The position numbers and the translations under genes were made by a program. From Pseudobutyrivibrio sp. (GTDB taxonomy: Bacteria > Bacillota > Clostridia > Lachnospirales > Lachnospiraceae): a stretch of 40,348 bases of DNA. Shown here one piece after another: positions 24,946 to 32,476 of the stretch. The DNA lies in the NCBI GenBank assembly GCA_017934625.1, contig JAGBJE010000128.1:1-40348 (forward strand), given 5' to 3'. Position 1 is the stretch's first letter, and each line of letters begins with the position of its first letter. The notes below the pieces were generated by a model that did not search any database, was not told the origin of the DNA, and saw only the letters and a program-made list of their open reading frames with translations.

Positions 24946-25284
24946 GGGCTAGTAATGGTTTCGACAGGGGTCATGCAGCGGAAGAAGCGAGTCCCACGGT
25001 AATGGGTTAAATGGCCAAACTTAAAATTAAACGCTGAAGATAATTTAGCATACGCAGCCTAGTTGCTGCAGTCTGACTTAGAGCACCTACACTTTAAGAC
25101 CCAGGCTTCGACTCTGTAGGAAACGACGTTACCAAAGCTTTGAGGTAACGGGCGTATTATGAAGCTACTAAAGCATATATCTTGTTTGTAAGAGATATGT
25201 GGAGGGAATGTAAAACTACAAACTACACTCGTAGAAGGGCCGGGAATTGGCTTTTGGACACGGGTTCGACTCCCGTCTAGTCCA
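24946..25284 (+). ncRNA. ssrA: Transfer-messenger RNA (tmRNA)
   Basis: The RNA rescues ribosomes stalled on broken mRNA and tags the product for proteolysis. The 5' arm GGGCTAG (24946-24952) pairs with CTAGTCC (25277-25283) with one G-U pair. GGTTTCGACAGGG follows at the 5' side and the T-arm ACGGGTTCGACTCCCGT lies at the 3' side. The tag frame runs from GCT at 25033 to TAG at 25060-25062 and encodes AEDNLAYAA. The discriminator A is followed by CTA, so CCA is not encoded. One-piece form, 339 nt, next to smpB. Confidence 0.95.
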
Positions 25285-25289
25285 CTATA

Positions 25290-25325
25290 AATACCCGTAA
25301 GATTTAGTCTTACGGGTATTTTTTT
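25290..25325 (+). terminator. ssrA terminator
   Basis: AATACCCGTAAGA pairs with TCTTACGGGTATT around a 5-base loop, followed by a run of seven or more T residues. Confidence 0.9.
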
Positions 25326-25345
25326 AACAAATTGCACACAGTTTA

Positions 25346-25375
25346 TTCATAGGTGTCTAGTATATTGAATATAAG
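25346..25375 (+). promoter_or_regulatory. Possible promoter for the chemoreceptor gene
   Basis: TTCATA (25346-25351) and TATAAG (25370-25375) are 18 bases apart, about 27 bases before the ATG. The match is moderate. No sigma-28 (flagellar) promoter pattern is seen. Confidence 0.3.
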
Positions 25376-25402
25376 ATATTTTAGTACGTTTAGGAGGAAA
25401 CT

Positions 25403-27484
25403 ATGAATAAACAAACTAATGTAAATAATCAATCTAAAAAAGGACCATCTCCTAAGGCTATAAGCAAGAGACTAACTCTGTTATTTGTTCTTATGTTGAT
25501 AGCTAGTACGCTATTTGCAGAAGGAATTATCATTACACTTGGTTATGGCATGATTAAGGATTTAATTGATAAATCTTTGAATAATCAGGTTGTTGCGGAA
25601 GCAGGAGATGTTAACAGAGAGCTTAATTCTATTTTCTATTATCTGAATGGTATAGCTGATGGAGTGGAAAATGAAACCTTTGAGGATGATGCAGCAATTC
25701 TTCACTACTTGGCGCCAACTGTTGAAAGATATCCTCTAATTCCACTTGGAGCATATATCGGAACAAATGATGGAAAGTTCCTTGATGCGTCAGGCTGGGT
25801 TCCTGATTCAGATTATATAGTGGCGGAAAAAGGCTGGTATAAGGAAGGTATGGGCTATGATAATACATGGTTTTACTATTATGATCAGCCTTACTTTGAC
25901 GCAGCTACCGGTGATTTGTGTGCCACTGTAATTCGTCATGTAAAGCTAAAGGATGGTAGAGAAGGTGTATTTGCATCTGATTTGATTCTTACATCTATTC
26001 AAGAGCAGCTAAATGAGGTTAAGCTATACAAGACTGGTGGCTGCATTATGGTCACAGGTGAAGGCCAAATCTTATCCTATAAGGATACATCTATTTGCGG
26101 AACAAATATTGCAGATAACAAAGATGCTTTTTTCTCAGGTGTCAATTCATTCCTTGCAGAGGAGCATGGAATTGTAAAAACTGTTAAGGCTAAAGGAACA
26201 GCTTATTATATGGTATCAGCTCCTGTAAGTGGAACTGATTGGCAGGTAATAATTTATGCTAAGAGATCAGAAGTTTTGGCGTCACTCTTTACAATAGTAT
26301 ATATTCTTATTGGATTTACTATAGCTGCAGTCCTTATAGTTGTTCTTGTAATGATTAAGGTTCTTTCTAATATGATTAAGAAGCCTGTAACAGCGCTTAC
26401 TGAAAATATCGAAAAGATTGCAAATGGCGATTTCACTGTTGAGATTGCATCGAAAGGCAATGATGAGATTGCATTTATGAATACTGCCATGGGCGGATTT
26501 ATAAATGGTATGCGAAATAGTTTAGGTGAAATCAAGACGGTGTCTACAAGGTTAATTGATGATGCCCAAATATCTAAGGATACAGCTGAGAATCTGGAGC
26601 TTGCTGCCAATGAGCAATCCGTATCCATGGATCAGATTAGAAGTAACATCGATGATATGGCAGATGCAGTTACAGAGGTAGCTGAAAATGCCACAACCTT
26701 GGCTCAAACCATTTCAGATGTAACCACCGAAGAAGAAGAAATCGAAAATACAATGAATGGTCTGGTTAAGAAGGCTGATGTTGGTCAAAAGGATATGAAG
26801 AGTGTCTCAGAGGAAATGGACAACATCGTTAAATCTATGAATGATATGGCAGAAGCTGTTAGCAGTGTAGATGATGCTGCACAGCAGATTACTCAGATTG
26901 TAGATATGATTAATTCTATTTCTTCACAGACTAACCTGCTTTCACTTAATGCTTCTATTGAAGCAGCAAGAGCTGGTGAGGCTGGCAAGGGATTTGCGGT
27001 AGTTGCAACAGAGATTGGTGCCCTTGCAAACAATTCTGCTGATGCAACAAATCAGATTGTTGATATTATTAAAGAAATGTCTGATAGAGTTAAGGATTTG
27101 TCAGAGAAATCTACGGCCAATACAGAGCTTATTAATAATAGTGCAGAATCAATTAACAACGCTGCTGATACATTCTTACAGATTACTACAGAATTAAATA
27201 CAGCAAGCTCTACACTTAATGACATGGCTGAGCAGATGAGAAAAGTGAACGATGTTGCTACTAACATGGCATCGGTATCAGAACAACAGTCTGCAGCCAC
27301 ACAGGAAATTGCATCTAATGTGGAGAAGGTAACTGAATCTGCTAAGGAGGTTGCAGTTTCTTCTGAAAAGGTTGCTAACGCTGCATCAAATGTTTCTACA
27401 GCTGTTGATACAATCAATAACAACCTGGTTCGATTCACAATTGATGCTACTAACAAAATAAAAGATGGTATGGATTCTGAGTAA
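25403..27484 (+). CDS. Methyl-accepting chemotaxis protein with dCache sensor
   Basis: This 693-residue receptor has TM1 at about residues 25-48, an extracytoplasmic double Cache domain (about 55-285; GWYKEGM near 144 and [15 protein letters not shown] near 164 are Cache features), TM2 at about 294-317, a HAMP domain starting [18 protein letters not shown], and a long signalling coiled coil. The hairpin tip that contacts CheA and CheW is in [20 protein letters not shown]. The ligand is unknown; dCache receptors often bind amino acids or other small molecules. No CheR-docking pentapeptide ends the protein. No che or fla genes are nearby. TAGGAGG precedes ATG 25403. Confidence 0.95.
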   Translation: MNKQTNVNNQSKKGPSPKAISKRLTLLFVLMLIASTLFAEGIIITLGYGMIKDLIDKSLNNQVVAEAGDVNRELNSIFYYLNGIADGVENETFEDDAAILHYLAPTVERYPLIPLGAYIGTNDGKFLDASGWVPDSDYIVAEKGWYKEGMGYDNTWFYYYDQPYFDAATGDLCATVIRHVKLKDGREGVFASDLILTSIQEQLNEVKLYKTGGCIMVTGEGQILSYKDTSICGTNIADNKDAFFSGVNSFLAEEHGIVKTVKAKGTAYYMVSAPVSGTDWQVIIYAKRSEVLASLFTIVYILIGFTIAAVLIVVLVMIKVLSNMIKKPVTALTENIEKIANGDFTVEIASKGNDEIAFMNTAMGGFINGMRNSLGEIKTVSTRLIDDAQISKDTAENLELAANEQSVSMDQIRSNIDDMADAVTEVAENATTLAQTISDVTTEEEEIENTMNGLVKKADVGQKDMKSVSEEMDNIVKSMNDMAEAVSSVDDAAQQITQIVDMINSISSQTNLLSLNASIEAARAGEAGKGFAVVATEIGALANNSADATNQIVDIIKEMSDRVKDLSEKSTANTELINNSAESINNAADTFLQITTELNTASSTLNDMAEQMRKVNDVATNMASVSEQQSAATQEIASNVEKVTESAKEVAVSSEKVANAASNVSTAVDTINNNLVRFTIDATNKIKDGMDSE

Positions 27485-27488
27485 ATGT

Positions 27489-27519
27489 AAGGCGGAAGGG
27501 GCAAACCTTTCCGCCTTTT
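27489..27519 (+). terminator. Terminator after the chemoreceptor gene
   Basis: AAGGCGGAAGG pairs with CCTTTCCGCCTT, with one bulged base, followed by TTTTCG. Confidence 0.8.
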
Positions 27520-27549
27520 CGTTATATTTAACAGAAATTTCGTTCTGAA

Positions 27550-27578
27550 TTGAACGGGGTATTTCTTAATGCTAAAAT
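27550..27578 (+). promoter_or_regulatory. Promoter for the D,D-carboxypeptidase gene
   Basis: TTGAAC (27550-27555) and TAAAAT (27573-27578) are 17 bases apart, with the ATG 37 bases downstream of the -10 box. Confidence 0.55.
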
Positions 27579-27614
27579 TATAAATAATTTTAGTGGGGAG
27601 CGGAGAGTAATTTT

Positions 27615-28736
27615 ATGGCAAGATATAATAGAAATATGACTGATGATGAACGAAAGGCCTATAGAAAGAAAAAAAGGCTTATTCGTAAAATACAGGTATA
27701 CAGCGAGATAGCAATCATTTCTTTGTTAATCATAGTGTCAGCAGGTCTGATAATTACCCATTTTAGTGGAAATAAAGATAAGCTTAGTGTTGCAAAAGAA
27801 GAAACCAAAAAGGAGAGTCTTGAAACAGCATCAAAGGAAGAGGATTCAGGGCTTAAGGTTTCAGCAAAGGCAGATGAACCTGAACCTGCAGAAACGGTAG
27901 AGGAAGAAGAAACTCCAAAGGCAGCTACTTATTCGGCAAAAGAAAATGATAATACTGTTAATATAGAGGGAGATGTTGTAAGCCAAAATGCGGTGCTGAT
28001 TAATAATCAGACTAAAGAGATAGTAGCTACTAGAGGTGCCCATGATAAAATCGTTCCAGCATCTATGACAAAGGTATTGACTGTGCTTACTGCAGCTAAT
28101 CATATTTCTAAAGAACAGCTTAATGAGGTGGTTACAATGTCTCATGAGGCTACTGATTATTCTTATGCTGGTGGCGGTTCTACTTCTGGATTTGTTGAAG
28201 GGGAAGAGGTTACTGTAAAGGATCTTTTCTATGGAACTATACTTCCCTCTGGTGGTGATGCCGCAGCTGAACTTGCTATGTATGTAGCAGGTGATATAGA
28301 CAGCTTTGTTGCTATGATGAATGAAGAGGTGGCTGCTTTAGGGCTTACAGATTCGCATTTTACTAACCCTGTTGGTTTTCATAACGAGGATCATTATAGT
28401 ACGCCTTACGATATTTCAATTATTATGATGGCGGCATTAGATAACGAAATATGTAAAGAGGTTTTAAGTACCAAGGTATACAATTCTACTGGAACTAATG
28501 TGAATCCAGAGGGAATTACTATTTCTAACTGGTTCCTAAGAAAAATCGAGGATAAAGATATCGGGGGCGAGATAGAAGGAGCAAAAACAGGTTTTGTTAA
28601 TGAATCTGGAAATTGTGCTGTAAGCTCCATGATTTCAGCCTCAGGTACTGAATATATCTGTTGTACAACTAATTCAACCTCTGGTTGGCGTTGTATTTAT
28701 GATCATGTGGCTATCTATAAATCTTATGCAAAGTAA
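27615..28736 (+). CDS. D-alanyl-D-alanine carboxypeptidase (serine hydrolase, S11)
   Basis: This 373-residue peptidoglycan-trimming enzyme removes terminal D-Ala from stem peptides. It has a basic cytosolic start, one membrane anchor (about residues 31-50) and a charged linker rich in Glu and Lys (55-115) before the penicillin-binding domain. The active-site motifs are SMTK (Ser150-Lys153), SGGD at 211-214 where classical DacA has SGN, and KTG (323-325). No PBP5-type C-terminal domain is present. The N-terminal anchor without a cleavable signal is a variation on the usual layout. It has its own promoter and ends in a hairpin repeat. Confidence 0.9.
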   Translation: MARYNRNMTDDERKAYRKKKRLIRKIQVYSEIAIISLLIIVSAGLIITHFSGNKDKLSVAKEETKKESLETASKEEDSGLKVSAKADEPEPAETVEEEETPKAATYSAKENDNTVNIEGDVVSQNAVLINNQTKEIVATRGAHDKIVPASMTKVLTVLTAANHISKEQLNEVVTMSHEATDYSYAGGGSTSGFVEGEEVTVKDLFYGTILPSGGDAAAELAMYVAGDIDSFVAMMNEEVAALGLTDSHFTNPVGFHNEDHYSTPYDISIIMMAALDNEICKEVLSTKVYNSTGTNVNPEGITISNWFLRKIEDKDIGGEIEGAKTGFVNESGNCAVSSMISASGTEYICCTTNSTSGWRCIYDHVAIYKSYAK

Positions 28737-28740
28737 AATA

Positions 28741-28798
28741 GCCTTCTCCTTTTTGGGGAAGTGGTGATAGCTTCTCCCCTAGGGAGAAGCCTTTTTAT
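28741..28798. repeat. Hairpin repeat acting as a convergent terminator
   Basis: Two hairpins lie between the carboxypeptidase and HAD genes: CTTCTCC/GGGGAAG (from 28743) and GCTTCTCCC/GGGAGAAGC (28770-28790), the latter followed by CTTTTTATTT. The second stem is shared with the repeat at 3223-3243. It overlaps the stop codon of the minus-strand gene slightly. Confidence 0.65.
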
Positions 28799-29445
28799 TT
28801 CACAATATCTATGAGCTTGCGAATATTATCAATAAAAGCCACAGGCTTAAACTTAGATAACACATCCATATCCCTAAAGCCGTAGGTACATAGAACATAA
28901 TCAAGTCCTGCATTTTCTCCTGTGGCAGCATCTACCTCAGAATCTCCTACATAAAGCACCCTTGATTTATCAGTAACACCAAGAGCATTAAGTGCCATGT
29001 TTACAGGAGCAGGGTCTGGCTTTCTTTCATGCTTTCCATTATCACCGATTACTATATTTATATTAGGTTTAAAGAAATCATTAAGAAGAGATTCACTGGC
29101 AGTTTGGCCTTTGTTAGTTACAATTGCCATTTTAATACCCATATCAGAAAGCTTTTTTGTGGTTTCCATAATGCCATCGTAAGGCTTTGTTTTTATAAGA
29201 TTGTGTGTGTTGTAATAATCCACGAACTCCTTAAAGAATTCATCAAAATGCTCGTAAGTCTCCCCCATAGGAAGGGCTCTTACCACAAGCATTCTAAGAC
29301 CATTTCCTACAAAGCGTCGCACATCATCAATAGAGTGAGTTGGAAAGTGGTATTTCGCAAGCATATAATTAATAGAATCCGTCAGGTCTTCTAGGGTGTA
29401 TAGTAAAGTACCGTCTAAGTCAAATAATATTGTGTCGTATCTCAT
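28795..29445 (-). CDS. HAD family hydrolase, phosphoglycolate phosphatase-like
   Basis: This 216-residue HAD-superfamily phosphatase has motif I at FDLDGTLLYT (residues 8-17, nucleophile aspartate), a helical cap of the Gph/PpaX type (about 18-90), motif II at IVTNKG near 110, a lysine in the KPDPAPV region near 145, and motif IV GDSEVDAATGENAG near 167. The most likely substrates are phosphoglycolate or pyrophosphate, but family members are promiscuous. It is monocistronic and diverges from the GNAT gene. A near-perfect -10 box (TATAAT, minus strand, 29490-29485) is present without a convincing -35. Confidence 0.88.
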   Translation of the reverse strand: MRYDTILFDLDGTLLYTLEDLTDSINYMLAKYHFPTHSIDDVRRFVGNGLRMLVVRALPMGETYEHFDEFFKEFVDYYNTHNLIKTKPYDGIMETTKKLSDMGIKMAIVTNKGQTASESLLNDFFKPNINIVIGDNGKHERKPDPAPVNMALNALGVTDKSRVLYVGDSEVDAATGENAGLDYVLCTYGFRDMDVLSKFKPVAFIDNIRKLIDIVK

Positions 29446-29510
29446 TTTTACTTCCTCTTTATTAATCTTTTAGTTTATAAGTCTATTATAGTTTTTTATA
29501 AAGGAAAATA

Positions 29511-29539
29511 TTGAATAATAAACACCCCTCTGATATGAT
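29511..29539 (+). promoter_or_regulatory. Promoter for the GNAT gene
   Basis: TTGAAT (29511-29516) and TATGAT (29534-29539) are 17 bases apart. AGGAGG precedes the ATG. Confidence 0.65.
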
Positions 29540-29568
29540 TTTTATATATTAAATGCTAGGAGGATGAT

Positions 29569-30090
29569 ATGAATTACAAGATTAGAGAGGCTGAAACTTC
29601 CGATGCTAAAGCAATTCACGATATTTATGGATACTATGTGGCTAATACTTATGTCACATTTTCAGAGGTTAATCCTGATGTAGATTCTTATGCAGAAAGT
29701 ATCGTAAATACGAAGAAGGATTATCCATACATTGTTGCAGTGGATGAAAATGATAGGGTGGTAGGCATGGCTTACGGTGGTAGAGTTCGTCATCATGATG
29801 CTTACAAATACGCTGTTGAAACTACCATTTATTTAGGACCAGATGTACCAAAGCATTCTGGAATTGGTAAGCTTTTGTATAAAGAGCTTGAAAAAAGGCT
29901 TACTAGTATGGGATACAAATTCATGTATGGTGTTATCACAGATGATAATGATACAAGCATTGCCTTCCACAAGGCTCTTGGCTTTGAAGAGGTAGGGCAT
30001 TTTACAGATATTGGATATAAATTTGGAAATTGGAAAGGGATAGTGTGGTATAGAAAGCAGATTGGTTCTTTGACTGATATGCCACGATAA
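29569..30090 (+). CDS. GNAT family N-acetyltransferase, phosphinothricin-acetyltransferase-like
   Basis: This 173-residue cytosolic GNAT enzyme transfers acetyl from acetyl-CoA to an amine. The pattern follows the Pat/Bar and MddA branch: IREAETSDAKAIHDIY at the start, TYVTFSE near residue 27, VETTIYLGPDVPKHSGIGKLLY (acetyl-CoA loop, variant of Q/RxxGxG/A) near 84-105, and the late SIAFHKALGFEEVGHF motif. The natural substrate may be methionine sulfoximine or a similar amino acid, but cannot be read from sequence. It lies 6 bases before the GH25 lysozyme gene, so they are probably co-transcribed. Confidence 0.88.
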   Translation: MNYKIREAETSDAKAIHDIYGYYVANTYVTFSEVNPDVDSYAESIVNTKKDYPYIVAVDENDRVVGMAYGGRVRHHDAYKYAVETTIYLGPDVPKHSGIGKLLYKELEKRLTSMGYKFMYGVITDDNDTSIAFHKALGFEEVGHFTDIGYKFGNWKGIVWYRKQIGSLTDMPR

Positions 30091-30096
30091 ATTGAT

Positions 30097-31095
30097 ATGA
30101 GAAGAGCATTTAGATATTTTTTGATTTCCATTCTATCGATTGTGTTCACATTGATAGCGGTGGGGGTTATTTATATAGTCGCTGATACTCACAGTAGGAT
30201 TCAGCTACAGGACAATAAAGAAACTTACTCTACAGAGGAAGTTGAAGAACTAATGAGTGAGGCTAAAGCTGAAGGAAGAAAAGGCGTATTGGATTCCATT
30301 AAGGAATCACTTGAAAATGGAAATACCGTTATTTCTGTTTTGAAATCCCTTTATCCTGAGTATATAGTTGTAGCAGCTAACTCTAAGTACAATTTTGTTG
30401 AAATCAATGATGAATTAGCTAAAAACAATTTTAATATTGATAATCTTTCAGAGGATGAGTTAGGTCGATATGTATATTCATCAGACGGAGAGCTGACCTC
30501 TCGCTTTGGAATAGACGTAAGCTCTCATCAGGGAGACATTGATTGGGAGGCTGTTAAAGCTGAAGGTGTAGAATTCGTTTTCGTAAGAGCTGTTTACAGA
30601 GGCTATGGTACAGGAAAGCTTGTAGTAGATGAAAAATGCCTTCAAAATATTGAAGGAGCCCAGGCGGTAGGCATTGATGTAGGCGTATATGTATTCTCGC
30701 AGGCTATTAGTCAGGCTGAGGTTTTAGAAGAAGCTTCTACAGTCATTGGCTTACTTGATGGCTATACATTACAGCTTCCTATAGTATTTGATGTTGAAAA
30801 AGTGGCAGACAGCTCAGCTAGAACAAATGCACTTACAGTGCAGGAAAGAACTGACCTTACAAAGGCATTCTTAGAGGCTGTTAAAAATGCTGGCTACCAG
30901 CCAATGTTTTATCACAACACAGAGATGGGAGCTATGCTTTTAGATCTCACACAGCTTACAGAATACCCAAAGTGGTTTGCAGGCTACAATCGTGAATTTT
31001 ACTGGCCATATGAATACGACATTTGGCAGTACTCAGAAACAGGCCGCGTCAACGGAATCAACGGAAACGTAGACTTAGATATTTGGTTACAATAA
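30097..31095 (+). CDS. GH25 family lysozyme, membrane-anchored
   Basis: GH25 enzymes cut the N-acetylmuramic acid to N-acetylglucosamine bond of peptidoglycan. The 332-residue protein has one N-terminal membrane helix (about 8-29), a helical stalk (to about 130) and a GH25 barrel from FGIDVSSHQGDIDW, with Asp140, and the catalytic-region FDVEK (Asp232, Glu234). The enzyme therefore faces outside. No choline- or wall-binding repeats are present. The start lacks a clear ribosome-binding site; translation may be coupled to the GNAT gene 6 bases upstream. The 3' end is duplicated just after the stop (next entry). Confidence 0.9.
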   Translation: MRRAFRYFLISILSIVFTLIAVGVIYIVADTHSRIQLQDNKETYSTEEVEELMSEAKAEGRKGVLDSIKESLENGNTVISVLKSLYPEYIVVAANSKYNFVEINDELAKNNFNIDNLSEDELGRYVYSSDGELTSRFGIDVSSHQGDIDWEAVKAEGVEFVFVRAVYRGYGTGKLVVDEKCLQNIEGAQAVGIDVGVYVFSQAISQAEVLEEASTVIGLLDGYTLQLPIVFDVEKVADSSARTNALTVQERTDLTKAFLEAVKNAGYQPMFYHNTEMGAMLLDLTQLTEYPKWFAGYNREFYWPYEYDIWQYSETGRVNGINGNVDLDIWLQ

Positions 31096-31128
31096 AATAA
31101 CATAGACTTGGAAATTTGGATACAATAA
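31066..31128 (+). repeat. 33-bp in-frame duplication of the lysozyme 3' end
   Basis: The last coding stretch from 31066 (Asn-Val-Asp-Leu-Asp-Ile-Trp-Leu-Gln-stop, stop at 31093-31095) is repeated in the same frame from 31099 (Asn-Ile-Asp-Leu-Glu-Ile-Trp-Ile-Gln-stop, stop at 31126-31128). The period is 33 bases. Differences are synonymous or conservative, as if the second copy was once translated. Confidence 0.8.
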
Positions 31129-31231
31129 AAATACCCTATTACGGTAACAATCATAATAATTCTACGCTCAGCATAGAAAGCTTCGCTTAAGAATCATTAT
31201 AGATTATTACCTATAGGGTATTTTTATTGTA
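31121..31231. repeat. Long inverted repeat between convergent genes, second copy of the shared-core element
   Basis: Outer arms of 19 bases pair perfectly (31121-31139 with 31213-31231); imperfect pairing continues inward to a 30-base core at 31162-31191 that matches the core at 23774-23803 in 25 of 30 positions. The right arm overlaps the 3' end of the minus-strand aminotransferase-like gene and the left arm overlaps the duplicated lysozyme tail. T-rich arms on both strands suggest a bidirectional terminator. Confidence 0.75.
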
Positions 31232-32312
31232 ATAATATATCAGCCAGTTTGTCGTTGTCGGCAGGATTCATGAAACAGAAGCGGATGTAGTTGTCACCTA
31301 GGTATGGGAAGGTGGAACAATCGCGAATCATGAGGCCCTTACGGATAGCTTTGTCGAAAAGGTCGACGCTGGTTATGCCTTCTTCTAAAATCTTAAGCAG
31401 CATGAAATTGCCATGAGGTTTATATGGCTTGAAACGGTTGCTTTCGGTAAAAAGCTTATATAGTCTGTCGCGCTCTGAACCGATGAGTGCTCTTGTTTTA
31501 TCGATGTATTCCTGGTCTGTAAACATAAGAGTTCCTGCAACAACTGCAATGGAATTGATTGTCCATGGGTCCTTACGCTTGTTGATTTCTGAAATCAAAT
31601 CAGCGTTAGAGCAGATGGCGTAGCCAAGACGCAAACCAGGAGCAGCAAAGAACTTAGAGGTACCACGAAGGATGGCTATGTTGCCATAGGTTCGGGTAAG
31701 ACCTACAGCGGAAATCTTTGATACATCCTCAGCAAATTCTACATAAGTTTCATCAACCATAACAAAGATGTGGCAAGCCATACATGCATCGAGAATCTTT
31801 CGCATGTCATGGGTGTTGATGGCTGTGCCGGTAGGGTTGTTAGGATTGCAGATAATGAGAAGGTCAATATCTTCTGTAAGCTTGCTAACGAAATCGTCAG
31901 TATCTAGTATGAAATCATTGTCTTCTCTGAGAGGGTAGTAAATGGTCTTGCCACCAACCAAAGAAATCTCTCTTTCATATTCTGAATATGTTGGGCCAAG
32001 TATAAGAGCCTTCTTAGGATGTTCAATTTGAACGAAAAGAGAGATGAGCTCTGTAGAGCCATTGCCTACGATCACATTTTCAGTTTCGCAGCCGGCATAG
32101 TTTGCGATGCATCCACGAAGTTCACTGTACTCTCTGTCTGGGTAGGTAGTGATGCAATCTATGTGCTCCTTGATTCCATCCTTAAGCTTAGGAGATATAC
32201 CGAGAGGATTTACATTGGCAGAAAAGCTAATGATATCATCCTTCTTTATTCCATATATTTTTTCAATCTTTTCTAAATCGCTTCCATGAAAATGGTCTTT
32301 GTGTTTAATCAT
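31224..32312 (-). CDS. PLP-dependent class I/II aminotransferase, CobD/HisC-like
   Basis: This 362-residue fold-type I PLP enzyme resembles threonine-phosphate decarboxylase (CobD) and histidinol-phosphate aminotransferase. IISFSANVNPLGISP near residue 22 is CobD-like; NPNNPTGT, DETYVEFAE and the PLP-lysine region RGTSKFFAAPGLRLGY follow, and NYIRFCF lies near the end. No cobalamin or histidine genes are in the window, so which reaction it performs is open. ATG 32312 is chosen because GTGAGGTGAT lies just upstream; a longer frame from 32342 adds ten residues without a ribosome-binding site. It diverges from the DUF5717 locus. Confidence 0.85.
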   Translation of the reverse strand: MIKHKDHFHGSDLEKIEKIYGIKKDDIISFSANVNPLGISPKLKDGIKEHIDCITTYPDREYSELRGCIANYAGCETENVIVGNGSTELISLFVQIEHPKKALILGPTYSEYEREISLVGGKTIYYPLREDNDFILDTDDFVSKLTEDIDLLIICNPNNPTGTAINTHDMRKILDACMACHIFVMVDETYVEFAEDVSKISAVGLTRTYGNIAILRGTSKFFAAPGLRLGYAICSNADLISEINKRKDPWTINSIAVVAGTLMFTDQEYIDKTRALIGSERDRLYKLFTESNRFKPYKPHGNFMLLKILEEGITSVDLFDKAIRKGLMIRDCSTFPYLGDNYIRFCFMNPADNDKLADILLQ

Positions 32313-32383
32313 AGTTATCACCTCACTTTTACATAGTAGCATCTAGTGGGATAAATATCTACAATTTTTTGTCGGGTATTCGT

Positions 32384-32411
32384 TTGAAAACACTACATGT
32401 TGTGCTATAAT
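32384..32411 (+). promoter_or_regulatory. Promoter of the DUF5717-DUF5716 locus
   Basis: TTGAAA (32384-32389) and a perfect TATAAT (32406-32411) are 16 bases apart. Transcription should start near 32418, at the ATG of the longest frame, which argues for a downstream start codon. It is the only good promoter seen before the four-gene unit. Confidence 0.75.
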
Positions 32412-32476
32412 TTGATATGAATATGCTAGGAGTAGTGGGTGAACTTTACGCTCCTATAGTAAATGAGGGAAATGTT

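Noticed and set aside
24946..25284. Integration site use of the tmRNA 3' end
   Set aside because: No integrase gene and no repeat of the tmRNA 3' end is seen downstream; a normal chromosomal gene follows.
25281..25287. Encoded CCA at the tmRNA 3' end
   Set aside because: The bases after the discriminator A are CTA, so CCA must be added after transcription.
25059..25337. 92-codon minus-strand frame over the tmRNA
   Set aside because: It lies entirely on the antisense of ssrA and its terminator.
27052..27504. 150-codon minus-strand frame opposite the chemoreceptor
   Set aside because: It mirrors the codon pattern of the signalling coiled coil and crosses the terminator; shadow.
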